A stretch of DNA of 64,000 nt from Amycolatopsis sp. NBC_01488 (GCF_036227105.1 NZ_CP109434.1:7350501-7414500); one strand, 5' to 3'. Shown: positions 26,055 through 35,363, counted from the first letter of the stretch. Numbers and translations: made by a program. Notes: generated from the sequence alone by a model not told the origin.

Positions 26055-26114
26055 GACCCCGACCCTAACTTTGGACAGGGCCGCCGACCAGCGCGGAAAC
26101 CTAGCGTCATCCAC

Positions 26115-27281
26115 ATGGACACCACGGACTTCTACGCACTGGCCGACGACCTCCCGGACGAGGACCGCGACCTGCTGACCCGGTTGCGCGGGTTCCTCGA
26201 CTCCGAGCTCGCGCCCGTCGCGAACTGGCACTGGGCCCGCGAGCGCTTCCCGCACCACCTCGTCGAGCCGCTGGGCAAGCTCGACGTCGGCGGCTTGTCG
26301 TACACCGGCTACGGCCTGCCCGGCCGCACCAGCCTGCTCGACGGCTTCGTCACCCTCGACCTCGCCCGCACCGACCCGTCGTTCGCCACGTTCTTCGGCG
26401 TGCACACCGGCCTCGCCATGGGGTCGATCTACCTGTGCGGCTCCGAGGAGCAGAAGGCGAAGTGGCTCCCGCCGATGCACCGCTTCGAGAAGATCGGCGC
26501 GTTCGGCCTGACCGAACCGGACGTCGGCTCGGCCGCCTCCCGCGGTCTCAAGACCACCGCGCGCCGCGAAGGCGACGAATGGGTCTTGACCGGCGAGAAG
26601 AAGTGGATCGGCAACGCGACCTTCGCCGACGTGGTCGTCATCTGGGCCAAGGACGTCGAAGACGGCCAGGTCAAGGGCTTCCTCCTGGAGCGGGGCACGC
26701 CGGGGTTCACGCCCACCAAGATCGAGGGCAAGATCGCGCTGCGGAGCGTGCAGAACGCGCACATCCGGCTCGAGGACTGCCGCGTGCCGGAGGCGAACCG
26801 GCTGCGGCACGCGAACACCTTCGCCGACACCGCCGCGGTGCTGCGGATGACGCGCACGTCCGTCGCCTGGCAGGCCGTCGGCTGCTCCATCGGCGCCTAC
26901 CAGCGGGCCCTGGCCTACGCCAAGGAGCGCGAGCAGTTCGGCCGTCCGATCGGCGGGTTCCAGCTCGTGCAGGACCTGCTGGTGAAGATGCTCGGCAACA
27001 TCACCGCGTCGCTCTGCCTGGTCGCGCAGCTGTCCCGGCTGCAGGACGCGCAGAAGATGACCGAGGAACAGGCGTCGCTCGCGAAAGCCTTCTGTACCAC
27101 CAAGATGCGCGAGACCGTCGGCATGGCCCGGGAGCTCATGGGCGGCAACGGCATCCTGCTCGAGTTCGACGTCGGCCGGTTCGTCGCCGACGCCGAGGCC
27201 ATCCACTCCTACGAGGGCACTCGCGAAATGAACACCCTCATCGTCGGCCGGGCCCTCACCGGCCTGTCCGCCTTCGTCTGA
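26115..27281 (+). CDS. Acyl-CoA dehydrogenase
   Basis: The 388-residue flavoenzyme has the usual length. The FAD/substrate motif FGLTEPDVGSAAS is near residue 133, the ETF/FAD contact EREQFGRPIGGFQ near 273, and the catalytic Glu lies in IHSYEGTREMNT near residue 370, the position used by glutaryl- and isovaleryl-type enzymes. The closest pattern is glutaryl-CoA dehydrogenase-like. It is the first gene of a four-gene operon with a PHA synthase, a hydrolase and an acyl-CoA ligase, so it probably oxidises an acyl-CoA in fatty acid or polyester turnover. Confidence 0.92.
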   Translation: MDTTDFYALADDLPDEDRDLLTRLRGFLDSELAPVANWHWARERFPHHLVEPLGKLDVGGLSYTGYGLPGRTSLLDGFVTLDLARTDPSFATFFGVHTGLAMGSIYLCGSEEQKAKWLPPMHRFEKIGAFGLTEPDVGSAASRGLKTTARREGDEWVLTGEKKWIGNATFADVVVIWAKDVEDGQVKGFLLERGTPGFTPTKIEGKIALRSVQNAHIRLEDCRVPEANRLRHANTFADTAAVLRMTRTSVAWQAVGCSIGAYQRALAYAKEREQFGRPIGGFQLVQDLLVKMLGNITASLCLVAQLSRLQDAQKMTEEQASLAKAFCTTKMRETVGMARELMGGNGILLEFDVGRFVADAEAIHSYEGTREMNTLIVGRALTGLSAFV

Positions 27282-27296
27282 TCCGGAAGGAGCACC

Positions 27297-28958
27297 ATGT
27301 CCACCCCCGAGACGGCCGCCGAAGCGATCGGCGGACCCAACCCGATCGTCGGCTTCCGCCGCAAGGACCTGCTCGACTCGCTGCGCACCGTCGCCGCCGA
27401 GGCCGTCAAGCACCCGAAGCACACCACGGCGAGCCTGCGCCACCTGGCCAGGACCGCGGTCGCCGCCGCCCGCGGTCGCGGCGAGCTGGTGCCCGCCGCC
27501 AAGGACCGCCGGTTCCGCGACTCCGCCTGGACGCAGAACTTCCTGTACCGCCGGCTGCTCGGTGTCTACCTCGCCGCCGACGCCGAGCTGGACACCTGGC
27601 TCGGCGGCACCGAACTGTCCGAAGTGGACCGTGAGCGCGCGAGGTTCGTGCTCTCGCTGGCGCTCGACGCGCTGTCGCCGAGCAACCTGCCGCTCAACCC
27701 CGCCGCGGTCAAGCAGTTCATCGACACCGGCGGCGGGAGCGCGGTCGAGGGCGTGCGGCACTTCGCCGGCGACGTCCGGCACAACGGCGGGTTTCCCAGT
27801 CAGGTCGACGCCGGGGAGTTCACCCTCGGCGAGAACCTCGCCACCACCGAGGGGGCCGTGGTGTTCCGCAACGAAGTCCTCGAACTGATCCAGTACACCC
27901 CGCGCACCGAACAAGTGCACGCACGACCGCTGGTGATCGCCCCGCCGCAGATCAACAAGTTCTACGTCTTCGACCTCTCGCCGGAGAAGAGCCTCGTGCG
28001 CTACGCGCTGGACCACGGCTTCCAGGTGTTCGTGGTCAGCTGGCGCAACCCGACCGCCGAGCAGCGCGACTGGGAGCTCGTCACCTACCTCACCGCGCTG
28101 GAGGAGGCGATCGACGCGGCGTGCGCGATCACCGGCAGCCCGGACGTCAACCTGGGTGGCGCGTGCTCCGGCGGCATCACGTCGGTGTCGCTGGCCGCGT
28201 ACCTCGCCGCGCGCGGCAAGCCGGTGATCCACGCGCTCACGCTGTTCGTGAGCGTCTTCGACATGGCCGAGGACAAGACGCTGCTCGGCGTGTTCGCGAG
28301 CGAAGAGACGCTGGCCGCCGCCAAGCGGAACTCGCACGTGCGCGGCGTGCTCGACGGCCGTGAGCTGGCGCGGGTGTTCAACCTGCTGCGCCCCAACGAC
28401 CTCATCTGGTCGTACTGGGTGAACAACTACCTGCTCGGCAAGCGCCCGCCCGCGTTCGACGTCCTGTACTGGAACAACGACACCACCCGGCTGCCCGCCG
28501 CGTTCCACGGCCAGCTGATCGACATCTACCGCGACAACTCCCTGGCCCACCCCGGCGAGGTGGTCGTCGACGGCACCCCGCTGGACCTGGGCAAGATCAC
28601 CGCCGACGCCTTCGTGATGGCCGGGACCACCGACCACATCACGCCGTGGGACGCCTGCTACCGCTCGGCCCGGCGGCTCGGCGGCGACGTCGAGTTCACC
28701 CTCAGCAGCTCCGGGCACATCCAGAGCATCCTGAACCCGCCCGGCAACCCGAAGTCGAGCTACTACACCAACCCGGAACACGCCGAGACAGCGAAGGCGT
28801 GGAAGGACGGCGCGGCCAAGGTCGCCGGGAGCTGGTGGCCGCGGTGGGTCGAGTGGCTCGGCGAGCGCTCCGGCGAGCAGGTGGCGGCACCGTCCACTGT
28901 GGGCAATGACCAGTACGCCCCGATCGAGGCTGCGCCCGGCAGCTACGTGCGCGCATGA
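27297..28958 (+). CDS. phaC: Poly(3-hydroxyalkanoate) synthase
   Basis: The 553-residue protein is of the PhaC alpha/beta family. The lipase-like box is GGACSGG with catalytic Cys about 290. The Asp in AGTTDHITPW (about 446) and His in SSGHIQS (about 474) complete the triad. It polymerises (R)-3-hydroxyacyl-CoA on granules in the cytosol. No PhaE or PhaR partner is nearby and the length fits class I or II enzymes. The gene follows the acyl-CoA dehydrogenase and overlaps the next hydrolase gene (ATGA). Confidence 0.92.
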   Translation: MSTPETAAEAIGGPNPIVGFRRKDLLDSLRTVAAEAVKHPKHTTASLRHLARTAVAAARGRGELVPAAKDRRFRDSAWTQNFLYRRLLGVYLAADAELDTWLGGTELSEVDRERARFVLSLALDALSPSNLPLNPAAVKQFIDTGGGSAVEGVRHFAGDVRHNGGFPSQVDAGEFTLGENLATTEGAVVFRNEVLELIQYTPRTEQVHARPLVIAPPQINKFYVFDLSPEKSLVRYALDHGFQVFVVSWRNPTAEQRDWELVTYLTALEEAIDAACAITGSPDVNLGGACSGGITSVSLAAYLAARGKPVIHALTLFVSVFDMAEDKTLLGVFASEETLAAAKRNSHVRGVLDGRELARVFNLLRPNDLIWSYWVNNYLLGKRPPAFDVLYWNNDTTRLPAAFHGQLIDIYRDNSLAHPGEVVVDGTPLDLGKITADAFVMAGTTDHITPWDACYRSARRLGGDVEFTLSSSGHIQSILNPPGNPKSSYYTNPEHAETAKAWKDGAAKVAGSWWPRWVEWLGERSGEQVAAPSTVGNDQYAPIEAAPGSYVRA

Positions 28959-29782
28959 CCGGCACACGCCGGGTCGGCGGCGTCAGCCTTCGCGTCGACG
29001 TCAGCCCCGGTGAGGGCACGCCGTTGCTGCTGTGCAACGGGATCGGGGCGAACCTCGAACTGCTCCAGCCCCTCGTCGACGACCTGGCCGCCCGGCCGGG
29101 ACGGCGTGTCCCGGTGATCCGGTTCGACATGCCGGGCACCGGCGGCTCGCCGGTCACCCGGCTCCCGCGGCGGATGCCCGGGCTGGCCCGGATGCTCGCC
29201 GAGCTCGTCACCGGCCTCGGCTACGACGAGGTGGACGTCCTGGGCATTTCGTGGGGCGGCGCGCTGGCCCAGGAGTTCGCGCGCCGCAACCCGCGGCTGT
29301 GCCGCCGGGTCGTGCTGTGCGCGACCAGCATGGGCATGGTGATGGTCCCCGCCAAGCCCTCGGTGCTGCTCACGCTGGCCAGTCCACTGCGCTACTTCGG
29401 GCCGGCTCACCTGCGGGAGACCGGCTCGCGGATCTACGGCGGCGGCTTCGGCGACAACACCGGTGTCGCCGCGCGCTTCGCCGCGGCCACGCGGGCTCCG
29501 AACGCGATCGGTTACTACTGGCAGATCCTCGCCGGCGCCGGCTGGACCAGCGCGCACTACCTGTGCCGGCTGCGCCAGCGCGTCCTGCTGATCGCCGGGG
29601 ACGACGACCCGATCATCCCGGCCGTCAACGCCCGCCTGATGGCGAAGCTGCTGCGCCACGGCACCGTCCACGTCGTCCGCGGCGGCGGCCACCTGGCCCT
29701 GCTGACCCACGCGGCCGAGCTCGTCCCCCTCATCCACGACTTCGTCACCGAAGGAGAACCGCCATGCTCAACCTCGCCATGA
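28955..29782 (+). CDS. Alpha/beta hydrolase, PHA depolymerase-like
   Basis: The 275-residue protein has its oxyanion region at LLLCNGIGANLELLQP and RFDMPGTGGSP, nucleophile elbow GISWGGALAQ (Ser about 102), an acidic residue in AGDDDPIIP and His in GGGHLALL. This sequence style is that of intracellular medium-chain PHA depolymerases (PhaZ) that sit between PHA synthase genes. The operon position right after phaC supports the role. It overlaps the start of the next gene by 19 bases. Confidence 0.85.
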   Translation: MTGTRRVGGVSLRVDVSPGEGTPLLLCNGIGANLELLQPLVDDLAARPGRRVPVIRFDMPGTGGSPVTRLPRRMPGLARMLAELVTGLGYDEVDVLGISWGGALAQEFARRNPRLCRRVVLCATSMGMVMVPAKPSVLLTLASPLRYFGPAHLRETGSRIYGGGFGDNTGVAARFAAATRAPNAIGYYWQILAGAGWTSAHYLCRLRQRVLLIAGDDDPIIPAVNARLMAKLLRHGTVHVVRGGGHLALLTHAAELVPLIHDFVTEGEPPCSTSP

Positions 29783-31269
29783 TGCTCGAAGAGAGCGCGG
29801 CCACCCGGCCCGGCCGTGACGCACTCGTCGTGGACGGCGCCCGGCTGACGTACGCCGAAGTGGACGCTGCCGCGAACCAGGTCGCGAACCTGCTCGCCGC
29901 GCGCGGCATCGGCCGCGGGGACACCGTCGCGCTCGCGTCGGTCAACATCCCGGCGTTCCCGATCGTCTACTACGGAATCCTCAAGGCGGGCGCGGCCGTC
30001 GTCCCGTTCAACGTCCTGCTCAAGGGCCGCGAGATCGCCTACCACCTCGGCGACTCCGGTGCGAAGGCGTTCTTCTGCTTCGCGGGCGGCCCCGGGCTCC
30101 CCCTCGGCGAAGAGGGCCGCGCCGGGTTCGACGCGACGCCCGGCTGCGAGCACTTCTTCCTGATCGACGAGTCCTTCACCGACCTCCTGGACGGCTGGCC
30201 GACGACGTTCGAGACCGTCGCCACCGAGCCGGCCGACACCGCGGTCGTGCTCTACACCAGCGGAACGACCGGCACGCCGAAGGGCGCCGAACTCACCCAC
30301 GCCAACATGGTGCTCAACGCCCTGACCTGCCACCGGGTGTTCGGCACGGTTGAGCACGACGTCCACCTGGTGACGCTCCCCCTGTTCCACTCGTTCGGCC
30401 AGAGCGTCCAGCTCAACGCCGGGTTCGCCGCCGGCGCCACGCTGGTGCTGCTGCCCCGCTTCGACCCCCGCACCGCCCTGGAGCTGATGCAGCGCGAGGG
30501 CGTGACGTTCTTCGCCGGCGTGCCGACGATGTACTGGGGCCTCGTCGGCGCCGACCCGGCGGACTTCGACCTCGACGCCGTCACCGGCACGCTGCGGATC
30601 GCCGTCTCCGGCGGCGCCGCGCTCCCCGTGGAGATCCTCGAGCAGGTGCACAAGATCTACGGCGTCCGGATCCGGGAAGGCTACGGACTGTCCGAAACCA
30701 GCCCGGTGGCGACGTTCAACCACCCCGGCCGCGTCGCGAAACCCGGGTCCATCGGCCAGCCGGTCTGGGGCGTGGAACTCAAGCTGATCGACAAGGACGG
30801 CAACGAAGTCCCCGACGGCGAAGCCGGCGAAATTGCCATCCGCGGCCACAACGTGATGAAGGGCTACCTCGGCCGCCCCGACGCCACGGCCCAGGCGATC
30901 CGCGACGGCTGGTTCCGCACCGGCGACATCGGCACCCGCGACAGCGACGGCTACTACTTCATCGTGGACCGCGCCAAGGACATGATCGTGCGCGGTGGCT
31001 TCAACGTCTACCCGCGCGAACTCGAGGAAGTGATCATGACCCACCCGGCGGTGAGCCTGGTCGCGGTGGTCGGCGTGCCGCACCCCAGCCACGGCGAGGA
31101 GGTCAAGGCGTTCGTCATCCGCAAGCCGGACGCCACGCTCACCGAAGCCGATCTGGTGGCGTGGTGCAAACAGAACATGGCCGGCTACAAGTACCCGCGC
31201 GTCGTCGAATTCCGCGACGAGTTCCCGATGACGTCCACCGGCAAGGTCCTCAAACGCGAACTGCGCTGA
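29764..31269 (+). CDS. Acyl-CoA synthetase (AMP-forming)
   Basis: The 501-residue adenylate-forming enzyme has P-loop YTSGTTGTPKGAE (about residues 164-176), the A5 motif GYGLSETSPV, the hinge YYFIVDRAKDMI and the catalytic C-terminal Lys in STGKVLKREL. It would activate fatty or hydroxy acids to CoA thioesters for the synthase or the dehydrogenase in this operon. The start ATG lies inside the hydrolase gene. The operon ends here, 27 bases before the convergent glycosyltransferase gene. Confidence 0.92.
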   Translation: MLNLAMMLEESAATRPGRDALVVDGARLTYAEVDAAANQVANLLAARGIGRGDTVALASVNIPAFPIVYYGILKAGAAVVPFNVLLKGREIAYHLGDSGAKAFFCFAGGPGLPLGEEGRAGFDATPGCEHFFLIDESFTDLLDGWPTTFETVATEPADTAVVLYTSGTTGTPKGAELTHANMVLNALTCHRVFGTVEHDVHLVTLPLFHSFGQSVQLNAGFAAGATLVLLPRFDPRTALELMQREGVTFFAGVPTMYWGLVGADPADFDLDAVTGTLRIAVSGGAALPVEILEQVHKIYGVRIREGYGLSETSPVATFNHPGRVAKPGSIGQPVWGVELKLIDKDGNEVPDGEAGEIAIRGHNVMKGYLGRPDATAQAIRDGWFRTGDIGTRDSDGYYFIVDRAKDMIVRGGFNVYPRELEEVIMTHPAVSLVAVVGVPHPSHGEEVKAFVIRKPDATLTEADLVAWCKQNMAGYKYPRVVEFRDEFPMTSTGKVLKRELR

Positions 31270-31296
31270 GCCGGGGTGCCAGGCCCGGCCGGACGA

Positions 31297-32334
31297 TCAC
31301 AGGGTGCGATAGAACCGCAGGTGCGCTTCGGCCGCCGCGGGCCAGGTGTAGCGGCGGGCCAGCGTCCGGCCCGGCGCCGGGTCGGTGCCCGCCATCGCGG
31401 CGCGCAGCTCCCGGGCGAAGCCGGGCGGGTCGGCGGCGAACCGCGCCACGCCACCGAAGACCTCCCGCAGCACGGGCAGATCGCGCGTCACCACCGGCAC
31501 CCCGGCGGCGAGCGCCTCCATCGCCGCCAGCCCGAATCCCTCCTTGGTCGACGGAAACGCGAACACGGCGGCCGACGCCATCAGCGACGGCAGCTCGTCG
31601 TGCGCGACCGAGCCCAGCACTTCCGGCTCGACGCCCAGCTCGGCGGCGCGCTTCTCCCAGCGGGTGCGGTAGTCGCGGTAGTCGAAGAGCGTCTCGCCGC
31701 CGGCGATGACCAGGCGGACGTCGGGCTCGGCCAGCAGTGCGTACGCCTCCAGCAGGTCCAGCGACCCCTTGCGCGGCTCGATCCCGCCCACAGCGAGCAC
31801 GTATCGGCCCCGCTCCGGCGAAGGGCGGGCCGTGGCGAAGCGGTCGTAGTCGACGCCGTTGGGGATGACCGCCGCGTCGATGCCCCAGCCGTCGCGGACC
31901 TCGGCGGCGACCGAGGCGGACACGCAGACGTGCGCGTACGGCCGGACGATCGCGCGTTCGTGGCAGGCCGCCAGCTCGGGTGTGGTGAAGGTGTCGAGGT
32001 GGTGGATCGTCCGGACGCACCGGTCGACGGCGTTCGCGCTGATGCAGTCCTGCGCGTGGACAACGTCGTAGGCGTCCGGGGTGAAGGCCGCGCGCAGCAC
32101 CGCGATCGACCGCAGGATCCGCTCGCCGACGCTCTCGTCCGGGACGTCCGGGAAGGGGACGATCGCCAGCCGCACCCGCGGGTCGACCGGCCGGAAGAAC
32201 CCGGCGTCGCCGCCGCGGCCGAGCGTCCACACCGTGACGTCCTCGCCGAGCGCGGCCAGGGCCTCGGCCAGGGCGAGCGTGTGCACGACCCCGCCGCGCG
32301 GTTTGGTCGAGTAACTCAGCAGGGCGATGCGCAT
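31297..32334 (-). CDS. Glycosyltransferase family 4, MSMEG_0565-type (Nit1C-associated)
   Basis: The 345-residue GT-B enzyme has an N-terminal acceptor domain beginning LLSYSTKPRGGVVHTLAL and the family 4 donor-binding part: VGGIEPRKGSLDLLEAY, then FPSTKEGFGLAAMEALAAG with the E-x7-E motif. It matches the glycosyltransferase type that travels with nitrilase (Nit1C) clusters (TIGR04047 as I recall). Acceptor and sugar are unknown. It is the last gene of an eight-gene operon and its ATG overlaps the preceding stop (TGATG). Confidence 0.88.
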   Translation of the reverse strand: MRIALLSYSTKPRGGVVHTLALAEALAALGEDVTVWTLGRGGDAGFFRPVDPRVRLAIVPFPDVPDESVGERILRSIAVLRAAFTPDAYDVVHAQDCISANAVDRCVRTIHHLDTFTTPELAACHERAIVRPYAHVCVSASVAAEVRDGWGIDAAVIPNGVDYDRFATARPSPERGRYVLAVGGIEPRKGSLDLLEAYALLAEPDVRLVIAGGETLFDYRDYRTRWEKRAAELGVEPEVLGSVAHDELPSLMASAAVFAFPSTKEGFGLAAMEALAAGVPVVTRDLPVLREVFGGVARFAADPPGFARELRAAMAGTDPAPGRTLARRYTWPAAAEAHLRFYRTL

Positions 32335-33164
32335 CAGGCCTCCCGGTAGACCTCGGGCTTGCGTTCGCCGAGGTGGTGCAGCACGCGGCGGGCGTTGGCC
32401 AGCTCCTGTTCGACGTCCAGTTCGGCGACCGCGATCCCGGCCTTGGACCAGGTCCGGGCGAGGATCTCGCCGCCCGGCCCGACGACCTTGGCCTGGCCGA
32501 GGAACCGCATCCCGCCCATCGCGCCGGTCTGGTTGGACGAGACGAGCACGACCTGGTTCTCCGCCGCCCGCGCCTGGTCGTAGAGGTCGAACAGCCGCGA
32601 CTGCCGGTCCTGCGCCATCCGTGGCGCGCGGTTGGTGATGCTGGTCGGCCACGCGCTCAGGCAGGCGACGATGTCCGCGCCGTCGACCGCCAGCGACCGA
32701 GCCGCTTCGGGGAACGTCTTGTCGTAGTCGATCAGCATGCCCAGCCGCCCGACCGGCGTGTCGAACGCCGCGAACTCGTCACCCGGCTCGTAGGCGAGGC
32801 TCTCCCCCGGCGGTTGGTGGACCTTGCGGTGCCGGCCGAGGACGCCGTCGCCGGTCACGCACACCGCGGAGTTGTAGCGGCGCGGCCCGTCGGCCTCGCA
32901 GTAGCCGACGCAGACGACCATCTCTGCGGCGAGCGCCTGGACGGTCTTCAGCTCCGGGCCGTCGGGGTCGAGGGCCGGCGGGAGCGCTTCCGGGTCCGGG
33001 TGGCGCAGGTCGGCGAGGTAGCCGCCGAGTGCCGCGTCCGGCAGCACCAGCAACGCCACTCCGGACGCGCGTGCGTGGTCGATCAGCGTCGCGATGCGCT
33101 GCAGGTCGAAGTCGAGGTCGCGGCCGAAGTGCGCGGCGACGGCGGCGAGCCGGATCTGCCCCAT
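32334..33164 (-). CDS. Nitrilase-superfamily paralogue lacking catalytic Cys and Glu (probable pseudoenzyme)
   Basis: The 276-residue protein aligns along its whole length with the neighbouring nitrilase at 33165. The catalytic positions differ: the Glu of ALPEAS is Asp43 here (VLPDAALGG), the Lys is kept (RKVHQP, Lys114), and the nucleophilic Cys of ICYDKAFPE is Asp146 here (LIDYDKTFPE, codon GAC). Without Cys it cannot form the thioester intermediate of this superfamily. It may be a structural subunit in a mixed filament with NitC, a ligand-binding protein, or an enzyme of other chemistry. The frame is intact and codon use normal, so it is not simply decaying. Confidence 0.88.
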   Translation of the reverse strand: MGQIRLAAVAAHFGRDLDFDLQRIATLIDHARASGVALLVLPDAALGGYLADLRHPDPEALPPALDPDGPELKTVQALAAEMVVCVGYCEADGPRRYNSAVCVTGDGVLGRHRKVHQPPGESLAYEPGDEFAAFDTPVGRLGMLIDYDKTFPEAARSLAVDGADIVACLSAWPTSITNRAPRMAQDRQSRLFDLYDQARAAENQVVLVSSNQTGAMGGMRFLGQAKVVGPGGEILARTWSKAGIAVAELDVEQELANARRVLHHLGERKPEVYREA

Positions 33165-33995
33165 TCACGGGACACTAACGGGGTAGGCGTCGGGCCGTCT
33201 GTCCGCCAGGTGTCCCATCGACCGGCGGGCGGTGGCCAGCGCCGCCTGGACGTCGATTTCGGCGATCGCCATCCCCTCGGCGACGCCGGTGTCGGCGACG
33301 ATCTCGCCGCCCGGGTCGACGATCTTCGCGCCGGCGACGAACCGGAGGTCGCCGAAGGTGCCGGACTGGTTGGCCGAGAGCCAGACGATCTGGTTCTCCA
33401 GCGCGCGGGCCCGGTCGAACAGGTCGAACCGCCGCTTCCAGCGGTCCTGCACGAGGTCGGCGGCCGGGTTGGTCCGGCTGCCGGGCCACGCGGACATGCA
33501 GACGACGATCTCGGCGCCGTCGAGCGCGAGCGCCCGCGCGGATTCGGGGAACGCCTTGTCGTAGCAGATCATCATGCCCAGGCGCCCGACCGGCGTGTCG
33601 AACGCGGCGAACCCGCGGCCGGCGCCGTAGCTGGCGTTCTCGGAGAGGGGCTGGTGGACCTTGCGGTGGTTGCCGAGGACGCCGTCGCCGGTGACGCAGA
33701 CCGCGGAGTTGTAGCGGCGGCCGTCGGCGAGTTCGCAGTACCCCGCCGTGACGACGAGGTCGCCCGCCAGCGTGGCCAGCCGCGTCAGCTCGGGACCGTC
33801 GAGGGCCAGCGCGGGCGGTCCTTCGGCGCCGCCGTCGAGGTTGGCGAGGTAGCCGCCGAGGCTCGCTTCCGGCAGCGCGAGCAGCCGCACGCCCTCGGTC
33901 TTCGCCTCGCCGATCAGCTTCTCGATGCGGGCGAAGTCGCCTTCGAGGTCGCGGTCGAACGGCGCGGCGACCGCGGCCATCCTGAGTGTCGTCAT
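33165..33995 (-). CDS. nitC: Nitrilase of the Nit1C cluster (Sll0784 family)
   Basis: The 276-residue carbon-nitrogen hydrolase has all three catalytic residues: Glu43 (LPEASLGG), Lys112 (HRKVHQP) and Cys144 (ICYDKAFPE). It hydrolyses nitriles to the acid and ammonia. In Nit1C clusters this subunit is required for growth on cyanide as nitrogen source, according to work on Pseudomonas (recalled). It overlaps the upstream GNAT-AIR gene by four bases (ATGA) and lies next to its Cys-less paralogue. Confidence 0.92.
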   Translation of the reverse strand: MTTLRMAAVAAPFDRDLEGDFARIEKLIGEAKTEGVRLLALPEASLGGYLANLDGGAEGPPALALDGPELTRLATLAGDLVVTAGYCELADGRRYNSAVCVTGDGVLGNHRKVHQPLSENASYGAGRGFAAFDTPVGRLGMMICYDKAFPESARALALDGAEIVVCMSAWPGSRTNPAADLVQDRWKRRFDLFDRARALENQIVWLSANQSGTFGDLRFVAGAKIVDPGGEIVADTGVAEGMAIAEIDVQAALATARRSMGHLADRRPDAYPVSVP

Positions 33996-35362
33996 GAAGT
34001 CCCCAATCCGGTGACGCCGCCGTCGATGGCGGGCGTCAGTTCGCCGTCGGGCCAGCGCAGCGTGACGCGGGTGCCCGCGACCAGTTCGCCGCAGTCCGCG
34101 GTGACCGCCGGGCCCGCGGGCGCGGGCGTGCCGGTGGTGAGCATCGCGAAGCCGGGGAAGCAGGTGAGCCAGTCCCCCGTGGACGCTCCCCGTGGCCGTG
34201 GCACCTTCTCGACGTCCAGCACCGCACCGCAGCCGGACGCCTCGGCGAGCATGCCGAGGGTGCCCGCGATCCCGGCCATCGAGACGTCCTTGGCCGCGGC
34301 CGGTCTGGCCTTCGCGACCGAGCCGAGCAGTTCGCGCAGCTCGGGCGTGCGGCGGAAGCTCGTCGAATCCCACTGGCGGCCGGTGTAGCCGGGCCGCCAG
34401 CCGCCGTCGAGGTCGGCGGTGAGCCAGACGCGCTGCCCGGGTTTCCCGCCGCCGCCGGGCACCGGGTCGGTGGTCCGGCCCAACGCCGTCACCGACAGCG
34501 AAGCCGGGACGCCGAACTGGGTGTGGCCGCCGAGCACCGGCACGCCGTACGCCTCGCTCGCCTTCCGCAGTCCACTGAGGACACGGGCGGCGAAGGACGC
34601 GTCGCGGGCGCCGAGCGCGTCGAGCAGCCCGGTCGGGGTGGCGCCCATCGCGGCCAGGTCGTTGAGGTTGACCAATACCGAGCACCAGCCCGCCCATTCC
34701 GGGTCACGCTCGACCATCGACGGGATGATCGCGTCGCAGGCCGCGACGACGTCGGTCCCGGGCAGCGGGACGCCGTCGTCGCCGACGAAGCCCGGCACGC
34801 CGGTGATCCCGCGCAGCAGCGGGCCGAGCGCGGCCTTCGTCGAGCGGGCCAGCGCGGCGATCCGGCCGATCGGCCACCGCATCAGCACGTGGCCGTGACC
34901 GGCGACGGTCACCGGCCGCACGCGCTGCCAGCCGAGCCGGGTGAACAGCCGCTCGGTGCGGGTCTGCACGGTCGCCTCGAACCGCAGCGCGCCCTCGGTC
35001 TCGGCCCGCGCGCAAGCCGCGCGCACCAGGGCCGAGCCGATCCCGGCCGGTGACCCGGGGGCGACGACCAGCCGTCCGCCCTTCCACCAGCCGAGGTCCG
35101 GGCCGTCGGTCGCCGGGCCGAGCCGGACGCCGCCGAGCACTTCTCCCGCCGCGTCCCGCGCCACCAGGACGAGGGTGCGGGGGTCGGTGTCGTGGTCGTC
35201 GAGGTCGTGCCCGGCGAAGAGTCCTTGCCGCGCCACGAAAGCTTCGTGCCGCAACGCACGGTACGCCGTCAGTCCACTGTGGTCGGCCTCGGTGATGTGG
35301 AACGCCGGGCGCGCCGCGACGCTGCGGACGTCACCCAGCAACGCGAGGATGTCGTCGTCCAC
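33992..35362 (-). CDS. GNAT acetyltransferase fused to AIR synthase-related domain (NitE-NitF)
   Basis: The 456-residue protein joins two modules that are separate in some Nit1C clusters. Residues about 1-165 are GNAT-like (MSMEG_0567 N-terminal type: RLVVAPGSPAGIGSALVRAA). Residues about 175-456 are AIR synthase (PurM)-like (Sll0787 type), with the ATP-binding pattern VNLNDLAAMGATPTGLLDAL and the turn KDVSMAGIAGTLGMLAE. The likely start is GTG at 35362, one base after the radical SAM stop. Substrates are unknown. The fusion suggests both act on one intermediate. Confidence 0.88.
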   Translation of the reverse strand: MDDDILALLGDVRSVAARPAFHITEADHSGLTAYRALRHEAFVARQGLFAGHDLDDHDTDPRTLVLVARDAAGEVLGGVRLGPATDGPDLGWWKGGRLVVAPGSPAGIGSALVRAACARAETEGALRFEATVQTRTERLFTRLGWQRVRPVTVAGHGHVLMRWPIGRIAALARSTKAALGPLLRGITGVPGFVGDDGVPLPGTDVVAACDAIIPSMVERDPEWAGWCSVLVNLNDLAAMGATPTGLLDALGARDASFAARVLSGLRKASEAYGVPVLGGHTQFGVPASLSVTALGRTTDPVPGGGGKPGQRVWLTADLDGGWRPGYTGRQWDSTSFRRTPELRELLGSVAKARPAAAKDVSMAGIAGTLGMLAEASGCGAVLDVEKVPRPRGASTGDWLTCFPGFAMLTTGTPAPAGPAVTADCGELVAGTRVTLRWPDGELTPAIDGGVTGLGTS

Positions 35363-35363
35363 G

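Noticed and set aside
26055..28967. Minus-strand frame extending the MalT-like regulator across the PHA operon
   Set aside because: It is antisense to strongly supported genes, has Val/Gly/Arg-rich shadow composition, and the regulator has a good ATG at 26054.
32334..33164. Second nitrilase as an active enzyme
   Set aside because: The nucleophile position is GAC (Asp) and the general-base Glu is also Asp. The neighbouring Cys residues are not in the nitrilase motif.
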